A stretch of DNA of 20,047 bases, taken from NCBI GenBank assembly GCA_001931905.2, contig MSJI02000436.1, positions 1-20,047 of the forward strand, written 5' to 3'. The stretch's first letter is position 1, and every line of letters begins with the position of its first letter. This DNA comes from Cladosporium sp. IMV 00045. Taxonomy: Eukaryota > Ascomycota > Dothideomycetes > Cladosporiales > Cladosporiaceae. This document shows positions 1-6,537 of the stretch, piece after piece. The position numbers were made by a program, and so were the translations under genes. The notes under the pieces were generated by a model. The model had not been told where the DNA came from. It ran no database searches and worked only from the letters and a program-made list of their open reading frames with translations.

Positions 1-1343
1 GAAGCCTCAACGGGGCTGAGTCGCACGGAATGTGACAGTGTCGGAGGTCGAACTCGCGCTAGTGGGAGTTCACAATCGGTGCCTGTAGTAGCTTCGGGAA
101 TGACAAAGAAAATGCCCAATTCAAGCCTGGTAAATGAATTACAGCTTACCTCGAGATCATCGAACTCAGACCATTGCTTGCGACCTTTAACGTTGCTGAA
201 CTCCTCGCGGCGCATGGGTGAGGCTCGGATGTACCGTATGATGTTGTGTAGTCGACCCAGGCCACCGAAAGCACGCCAGACCTTGTCTACGGCGTCAAAA
301 GCGCCCTTGCGCGCTTTTAGCTCGAGCCCACCCAAGGTTTTGCCCGCACCTTTGCCAAGCAACACTACTCTTGCTATTAGATTGCAGGTATGTCCAAAGC
401 ATCGGAGACGTCTAGCCTTGCGTTGATGAACACTGAGATAAGGGCACAGCGTTTGTAGGGCGGTATCCACGGCGGTGTCGTTGTTCTTGGCATTGTCGCT
501 CATGAACCACCCAACACGCTTCGCCGTTATGTTCCAACCCTTAACAACCTCAATCAGCACGGCCGCGATGTTTTCGCCTGTGTGCTTGCCTGTGATCCTT
601 CGAAAGGCAAGCAAGCGACGCTGTCTTTTACCATGCCTGTCCACAAAGTGCGAGTACACAGCGATGATGGAGAAGAAATTTGGGGACGTCCAGATGTCGA
701 ATGATATGTGAATGCTGCTGACAGCAGAAGAGAGCTCGGCCTGAACGAGTTTCTTGCGCTCTTCGAAATCAGCAAATATCCACTTTCGCAGAGTGGATCT
801 CGCGTAGGGTAGTAGTTTAGCGAGACTAGTATTCATGAGCATCAAAAGGTCCCTGAAAAAGGCGTTCTCCAGCATTGACAAGGCAATGTGGCAGTGAATA
901 ATCCACATGATCAGCTGCTCTTTGAATCGCTTGAAATGTGCAACATGAACAAGCTCAGCGTGTTGTTGGCACTTCAAGATACTATGGTTGCCCTCTTCGA
1001 CAGGCTGACCGTCTTTCCCGATCTTGTGCGCCTGCTCAAGATGTTCTCGTGCCGACGAGGTCCCATGGAATGATCGTATACACTGCTTCATCGTGCGTTC
1101 GCACAGGTAGGAATAAAAGTGTTCCTTGCGAGTCGCTACCGCAACGATGACCTCGCCATGGTCATAGACTCTCGAGCTCTTCACGCGCTCGCGCGCTTTT
1201 GCTTCTTTCGCAATTTTGGCCTTGCGCCGGTATTCGATGCCATTGATCTTGAACGGCTCCGCCTGTTGCGCCGATAGTGGATTGGTAGGATCGAGATGCA
1301 CCTTAGCTTCTGCTGTCTTGAATGCGTTCAAGAATGCGTCCAT
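1..1343 (-). CDS. hAT-family transposase with BED-type zinc finger, partial (copy 1)
   Basis: This is a DNA transposase of the hAT superfamily, which cuts and pastes its own element through an RNase H-like fold. The frame opens at the ATG at 1343 and stays open to the window edge (447 codons), so the gene is partial. A BED-like zinc finger lies near residues 75-110 (YLC..., KQC, then HLEQAH). The RNase H part begins at HISFDIWTS with the first catalytic Asp at about residue 216. A second Asp is at about 283 (FMSDN), followed by the RCFGH-CNL motif near 314-321 and GRLHNIIRYIR near 364-373. Exon 1 probably ends at 150 (CTCGAG, then GTAAGC), because the related copy at 1649-3089 is spliced at the same place. 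The C-terminal part (hAT dimerisation region) would lie outside the window. No stop codon breaks the frame, so the copy may be functional or young. Identification is by family motifs. Confidence 0.85.
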   Translation of the reverse strand, partial: MDAFLNAFKTAEAKVHLDPTNPLSAQQAEPFKINGIEYRRKAKIAKEAKARERVKSSRVYDHGEVIVAVATRKEHFYSYLCERTMKQCIRSFHGTSSAREHLEQAHKIGKDGQPVEEGNHSILKCQQHAELVHVAHFKRFKEQLIMWIIHCHIALSMLENAFFRDLLMLMNTSLAKLLPYARSTLRKWIFADFEERKKLVQAELSSAVSSIHISFDIWTSPNFFSIIAVYSHFVDRHGKRQRRLLAFRRITGKHTGENIAAVLIEVVKGWNITAKRVGWFMSDNAKNNDTAVDTALQTLCPYLSVHQRKARRLRCFGHTCNLIARVVLLGKGAGKTLGGLELKARKGAFDAVDKVWRAFGGLGRLHNIIRYIRASPMRREEFSNVKGRKQWSEFDDLEVSCNSFTRLELGIFFVIPEATTGTDCELPLARVRPPTLSHSVRLSPVEA

Positions 1344-1588
1344 AGCATAAGTCGATGTATGGATGTTGGTTTCGTCGCTGTGGTGACGAGGACAAACAAG
1401 CCGGACACGAGATCTGCACCAAAGCGCGTCAGAACGACGCGCAGCCCCCCACTTTGTCTGCCAAACTCGCTTAATCCACCATTCACCGCACGGTACACCA
1501 CAACAAGGCACTTGCCTGATTAAGTAATGGTTAACCGGTTGGTTACAGATGCTACAACCACTACCAACGACTTACAGATCAAGTCGAA

Positions 1589-1621
1589 CCAGCACCAGCC
1601 AGCACCAACCAAACCAGCACC
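1589..1621. repeat. CCAGCACC short repeats
   Basis: CCAGCACC occurs three times, at 1589, 1599 and 1614, inside a C/A-rich stretch running from about 1550 to 1625. The stretch lies between the degenerate 3' end of hAT copy 2 and the start of hAT copy 1. Clustered short motifs near element ends are typical of hAT transposase binding sites, so this may be the subterminal region of copy 1. That role is inferred. Confidence 0.5.
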
Positions 1622-1648
1622 GCACCAATAAGAACCGACCCAACAACA

Positions 1649-3089
1649 TCACTGGGAAGCGACCTCGAAAGTCTTGAGGCAGTCATGGATCTTATCGAGT
1701 TGGGTCCAGTGCTGGGCCGTCAAAAGGTCTCTCTTGACGCCGCCAGTAGGTCTGTCAGGTTTGTGGCGGCGACAGAAGAGGGCGATACGTTCTCTGACCG
1801 TCAAAGCACGCCCAATGGCGGTATAAAATGAGTTCCAGCGTGTCGCATTATCGGCTATCAGCTAAAGCAAAGTCAGACTACGGGCCGACAATGTGAGGGT
1901 CATGCAACACATGCAGCTGACTGATGGAGGCGATGACGTGAACACGAGTGAGATTGCTGTTCTTCTCCATGATTAGGCAGCCATGCTCTCCGTTGTGACG
2001 GGCGTCCATATATATCACCAAACATGCAACTCGTCCACTTACCTCGAGGAGATCGAATTCTGCCAGCTCACCGCCCTTTATACACTCCATGAACTCTTGT
2101 CGCCTTTGAGGACTCCATCGAATATACTTGATGATGTTGTGTAGTCTTCCTACCGGCCCACGACCCCGCCAGAGCTCATCACATCCCTCTGAATCGCCCT
2201 TGTTTGCCAGTCGATCTAGTTCCTTGTCGCCCCCTTTTTTACCGCCCCCAAATATCAGTGCATTCGCACACAGGTTGACAATGTGACCAAGGCATCTCAA
2301 GCGGCGGCCGGTTCGATTCTCTAGAGATAGTCCAGGGTACAGGCGGCTCAGGATGGTATGGGCAGCAGCGTCGTTCGACGAAATGTTATCCCCGATGATG
2401 TAGCCGACTCGATCTTCGAATTCGTACTCCCGGACGACGCTAATGACTATTTCGCCTTGATGCTCACCTGTATGCTTGCTGTAGACCCTTCGGAAGGCCA
2501 GAAGCTTGTTCTGTCGTGTCCCGGAGGGGCTGATCCAATGCCCAAAAACCGACAGTATGGCTATACCGTTCGGTGCCGTCCACATGTCAAACGAAAGATG
2601 TATGTCACTCTTAGCGAGTCGGAGCTCAGCCTTGACACCCTCCTTCTGCTCAGCGTATTCATCCATGATCCAACGACGAAGGGTAACGCCAGCGCGCGGC
2701 AAAAGGCCAGCAAGGCCAATGTTTAAGAAAGCGACAAGCTCTCTGAAGTAGTCGTTCTCAAGCATAGCGAATGCAAGCTGACAATAAACGATCCAACGCA
2801 GGAAGAGGCGCTTGAATTTGTCGTAGTCGTAAGTTGAGACCATGGTAGCGAACGAGGTAAGTCGTCTCTGGGTCGCAGGTGCCTTTTCGACCTTGTTGCC
2901 CTCCCGATCGAAGCCATGCACGACCATGTGATCTATACCACCCTTTGTACCGCATAAGACCGGGAGCTTTTGAGGCTTCCTCTCGCTCTCACACAAATAG
3001 CAGTAGTATACCTCTTTCTGGTCACCCGCTCGTACCAATGCTTCACCGTACGCCCAGACTGGAGAATTCTTCTTCTTTGTTTTTCCCAT
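1649..3089 (-). CDS. hAT-family transposase, C-terminally truncated (copy 2)
   Basis: This is a second hAT transposase related to the one at 1-1343. I read two exons: 3089..2043 (349 codons) and 1861..1649 (70 codons plus stop). They are joined across a GTAAGT...TTTAG intron of 181 bp, giving 419 aa. The start is the ATG at 3089. A BED-type zinc finger lies near residues 27-58 (CYLC, then DHMVVH). The RNase H part follows, with HLSFDMWTAPN (Asp at about 168), YIIGDNISSND (Asp at about 234) and RCLGHIVNL. Exon 2 begins LIADNATRWNSFY, a typical hAT block. Without splicing, the frame runs through the intron to a stop at 1878. The protein ends soon after LKTFE, well short of the usual hAT length, and the dimerisation region is absent. 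It is therefore probably a defective copy. The frame is otherwise free of stops and shows no RIP. Confidence 0.82.
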
Positions 3090-3367
3090 CACTGCTATGG
3101 TGTTCTTTCTCCGGGTATTGCTCGCCGTATAGTTTGAAGGTCTCGAAGCAGCGCTGGGGGTCGTATTGAGGGTTTCGAGGATACAGAGTCACCTGATCCG
3201 ATGATTGAGAGCTGCTGAAAAGTGTTGATAGCATGGCGAAAGGTTTCGTGTACGTGTCTGTCACCCAAATACGCTGGAACGCGTGTTGATGTTCTAACAC
3301 GCGTCTTTCCCGCGCCGATATGCAATGTGGCGCCACGGTCACACCACCATCCGAATTAGGAAGTGGT

Positions 3368-3476
3368 GACCATGGTGACCACGAGACCCAGACCATATTG
3401 ACCATTTTCAGAATAAATGCCGACCAGATTGAACATTGACCGATCAAGGATTGACCAGACCAATATGGATTGGACC
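3368..3476 (+). repeat. GACC-rich short repeat array upstream of hAT copy 2
   Basis: GACC occurs ten times on the plus strand in 109 bp (3368, 3377, 3385, 3391, 3400, 3422, 3438, 3453, 3458 and 3473), several as ATTGACC or GACCATT. The array lies about 280 bp upstream of the start of the minus-strand hAT gene, where the 5' terminal region of that element would be expected. Subterminal arrays of short motifs are known binding sites of hAT transposases. I could not find the terminal inverted repeat or the 8-bp target duplication. Confidence 0.5.
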
Positions 3477-3484
3477 ATTTCATT

Positions 3485-4052
3485 CACTGGAAAGAATGGG
3501 TGGGAGTTGGGGAGGACGGCTGAGGAAGGGAGGCGATGATACGAACTGACAGTCTGACAGGACAGTATGAGGCGTCGAGGCCCAAAAGCCGTGGCGTGTC
3601 GATGAAGCCGGGATGGAGCGCAAGAGATGGTGCAGAGCAAGAGCATAACTGAGGATCAAAAAGCCTTCTAGGAACTAGCTAGTTGTGTCATAAGCTAAAT
3701 AGCTTGCATACAATATGATTCAAAAGAATTGTGCGGGGATTGGTGCAGATGACAGCATGCCGGTGATGGCTCTCGCTTAGCTGTTCAACAGCAGCTGCAG
3801 ATGGCCGATCCTGAACGGAAGTAGTAAGCAGTCGGGGTGATTCTTCTTATACCTAACTTATTGATGAACCATGTTACGTGTAGATCTAAGTAATAAATTT
3901 TGTCACGGGCGGGTGTCGGTGTATGCAGTGCGTAGGTATAGTTGCGAGTCAGATCAGATACAGAGCTATGTACGGTCTCGGTCGCAACCCGGCGGCTGCT
4001 TGGATGACGAGGACGTAGCTCGAAGAGCTACTAACAGGTTACAAGGAGTAGC
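3485..4052. other. Intergenic stretch without recognisable gene
   Basis: Only short overlapping frames with no recognisable domain occur here on either strand. The left part may still belong to the end of hAT copy 2. CA and TG dinucleotides look normal, so it is not RIP-degraded. Confidence 0.5.
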
Positions 4053-4081
4053 GCAGGTAAGCCGAAGCCCGGCTTACCTGC
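4053..4081. repeat. Perfect 12-bp inverted repeat (stem-loop)
   Basis: The arms 4053-4064 and 4070-4081 (GCAGGTAAGCCG and its exact reverse complement) are separated by the 5-nt loop AAGCC. A GC-rich hairpin would form in DNA or RNA. It lies about 150 bp beyond the stop codon of the Sfk1-like gene on the minus strand, so it could fall in the 3' UTR or mark the end of a small mobile element. Its role is unknown. Confidence 0.7.
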
Positions 4082-4233
4082 CTTCCTAGGGATCACGTGC
4101 GGTGTCATTGGATCCCAGATCCTGACCGTGACAAATTTCGCTCGAAGCTAACCACGTGCCTTTACTGCCCGAAATCTTAAATATCATTATTCTAAGCGTT
4201 TCGAGAAATCTACGTGCCTTCTAAGCTCTTCCG

Positions 4234-5248
4234 CTATGTTAAGAATGACCGCGATAAGGAATTAGACAGCTCAATATGGGCACTGTTACGGGCCGGCATC
4301 TTCCGAGTTGCTAGGGGAGCGAAATCGTAAGCGAAAGATAGGATGTAGAAAGAGAAAATGAACGCGATTGCTAATATGCGTCAGCGCAGCCATTGTATTT
4401 CAGGGCATCACCAGAAGTGGACACTTACTCCACTCAATAGCAGCTGCAGCGTTCCTCTTAGTGTCCATAAGCGAGGCAAACGCGACGACGAGTAGTGCTT
4501 CAAGGACGGTGAATGTGACTTTGACTGCTAAACTTGTCCGCAGATCGCTTGCCTGCCTGTGAGGTCTCCAAAGCCGCAGGTAGATTAGGCAGTAGCAGAT
4601 CGCGCTTGCAAGGTAGCCTAGACTGAATAACAGTCAGCGAAGGCCTTTAGGTAGCTTCCAAGCGGGACACGTCCTCGCTGGTGAACTTACATGAAGATGA
4701 AAAGGAAAACATTGTGCGCAGTCTCGTGATTAGCAGTATCGAAGATCGATAGCAAGATCAGACCTAAAGCGCCACAAGAGGCAAAGGTCTGTGAAAGAAT
4801 GGACGTATACTTGGAGTGCGTCCCAGACCCTTGTCCAAGTAAACCCTTACGCCGAAAGTGGCATTCGGAGGCAATGGCGGTATTGAAGAGTAACGTCGTG
4901 ACGATACATCCTGTAACGAACAACGCTTTCAGTCGTTGGGCTCCGATATCTGAGATGTACCTTTTCGTCCAATCAGTTAGGAAACCCGTTATTTGAACTG
5001 TCAAATCCTTTCTGACTTACGCGAGGTGTTGATTGTCTGCCATGCTAGAATATTTGGGGTGGCCGTCGGAGAACCATGTGACAAGCATCCCTATAAGCAT
5101 ACCTTATGATGAAAGAGCGATTAGCCGCTGCGAACACGAAAAATATGGTGGATTAGATCGCCAACGTACCAGACCACATACAAGCCGAGACGATCGGAAG
5201 CCCTATAAGGGCGAGGTACAGCATCGGTGTCACGCTACTGTCTGGCAT
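4234..5248 (-). CDS. Sfk1/FRAG1/DRAM-family membrane protein, five exons
   Basis: This is a complete gene that appears only after splicing. Exons are 5248..5170, 5102..5021, 4960..4691, 4622..4429 and 4370..4234, giving 253 aa. The introns are 67, 60, 68 and 58 bp. Their donors are GTACGT, GTAAGT, GTAAGT and GTAAGT, and all end in AG; branch sites CTAAT, CTAAC and CTGAC are visible. The protein has about six hydrophobic segments (near 12-36, 65-86, 112-128, 136-160, 178-198 and 208-226). It carries the family signature YISDIGA at 55-61, preceded by PKYSSM, and GLILLSIFDT at 120-129. In yeast, Sfk1 helps the PI 4-kinase Stt4 at the plasma membrane and affects lipid asymmetry; animal relatives are the DRAM/TMEM150 proteins. 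A plasma-membrane role here is inferred. The start could also be the internal ATG at residue 9. The length is slightly short for the family, but no segment is missing. Confidence 0.85.
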
Positions 5249-5640
5249 CCTATTGAAACCCCAATAGTACAGATAAGCGGATAGACGGTTTCCTAGTTTG
5301 AAGGGCGAATGAAACTGCGAAGATCGTATTCCCGACTGACAAGAAGAGAGTGATGTCAAAGGTGTAGTGGTTCTAAGGTGTAGAGTTTTGAGAATAAGAT
5401 CGATTCCACGTGAGCGCGCACGGGAGAGACATGGCAACAAAACGTGTAGAGGCTCCATGCCTGGACGAGGAAGCAAAGCATTTTGCAAGCGTAAATGTTA
5501 TGTTTGAGTTTGGCTCCTCCAGCCTGAAGCCACACGGCGGCATGGGATGGCCACGTAAGCTACAGAGGGGGGCACGAATGGATGGGCCCCTCCGCTGGTC
5601 TCCCAAGCTCCTGCGAACGAAACACCAAACATAAGATACA
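5249..5640. other. Upstream region of the Sfk1-like gene
   Basis: This stretch lies between the start of the Sfk1-like gene and a truncated hAT relic, both on the minus strand. It should hold the promoter of the Sfk1-like gene, but I see no clear TATA box or other defined element. Short frames here have no recognisable domain. Confidence 0.4.
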
Positions 5641-5988
5641 TCAAGGTACTGTAGAGAAAGCGACCCATTGAGCATTGATCGCTTGAAATTCACGCTGGTT
5701 GTCAAGACCCGAGGTCCAGCTATCCGTACAAAGCTGAATCACGCTCTGACCTTGGTGCAAGGCCTCCATTACGAGCGGGCGTCGAAATTCGAAATTGGAG
5801 GCAATGCGCCGAGGTATAGACGAATGGGAGCGAATAAGGGCGTGCTCAGCCTCGTAATTGAGGGTTAGGCACATAGCCCGAAACTCTTTCGACTCAACAA
5901 CGTTGTGAGCAAGACTTTGGCGCGTAATTAAGCGTGCAACCGCATTGCGGAAGTTTTTCTTGTCATAAGCGTCTGAGCCTTTCTCCAT
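5641..5988 (-). pseudogene. hAT transposase relic (internal fragment)
   Basis: An open frame of 115 codons resembles the middle of a hAT transposase. It begins near the end of the region after the zinc finger (RNAVARLITRQSL), continues through a block like SHSSIPRRI, and reaches the first catalytic region QLCTDSWTSGLDNQREFQAINAQW. A stop follows directly after the first catalytic Asp block. There is no zinc finger upstream, and the second Asp and the RC-H motif do not occur downstream. It is a different lineage from the two hAT genes at the left edge, with TDSWTS in place of SFDMWT/SFDIWT. It is a truncated relic with no likely function, lying between the Sfk1-like gene and the multicopper oxidase. 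Confidence 0.6.
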
Positions 5989-6440
5989 GTGGGCTGGTAC
6001 AAGACTAAGTCACACGTTCGTTCGCTTTGCGTGCGGAGCTGACAACAGTCTCCTCATACAACGTAAGGCTAGCGTTCCCCGGCGTGGAGGCGGCGAGAAG
6101 GATCGACGTTTTGGCCAGCGGCAGATGACCAAGCTGGCGCCAAGAGCATGCCGAAACCTTTTCTGTTACGGTAGCTCCCTTGTCACCCTCACGACTGGCT
6201 TTGACGCGCAAATCGCGCATGAAGACAGAGGACCGCTCTGGTGGTCCGGCGCACAAACCGCGCAGGCTCGAGCTTCTCCTCGGCGACCTCGCCACCTAAC
6301 GCCGCAGGAGGCTGCATGTCTCAATCCGGATTGATGCGCGGTCCGCCCTGTGCTGCGCGACTTCTGCGGTGGCGCCATACCAGGGCTGGAACGTCTGTGC
6401 CGCGGGGCTAGACGATCTGTGGCAGTGTATGTCCAACTGA
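5989..6440. other. Intergenic stretch without recognisable gene
   Basis: Overlapping short frames on both strands show no domain. The base use is GC-rich and not RIP-affected. The stretch separates the hAT relic from the multicopper oxidase promoter. Confidence 0.4.
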
Positions 6441-6442
6441 CA

Positions 6443-6450
6443 AATATATA
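6443..6450 (+). promoter_or_regulatory. Putative TATA box of the multicopper oxidase gene
   Basis: AATATATA lies 88 bp upstream of the start codon at 6538, a plausible distance for a fungal TATA element. A weaker AT-rich run (CTATATTT) is at 6481-6488. The call rests on position and sequence only. Confidence 0.4.
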
Positions 6451-6537
6451 GGCTCTTCAGGAGGCGCTTTCCACCGGCTACTATATTTCGCCCCTACGCA
6501 GTCGATTTGGATCGACTCGTATCTTGCCCACGCGACC

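Noticed and set aside
1529..1540. Overlapping palindromes GGTTAACC and AACCGGTT, considered as an hAT terminal inverted repeat.
   Set aside because: No partner sequence was found at the other end of either element within the window.
2358..2726. A plus-strand open frame of 122 codons.
   Set aside because: It lies wholly antisense to the conserved core of hAT copy 2 and is its shadow.
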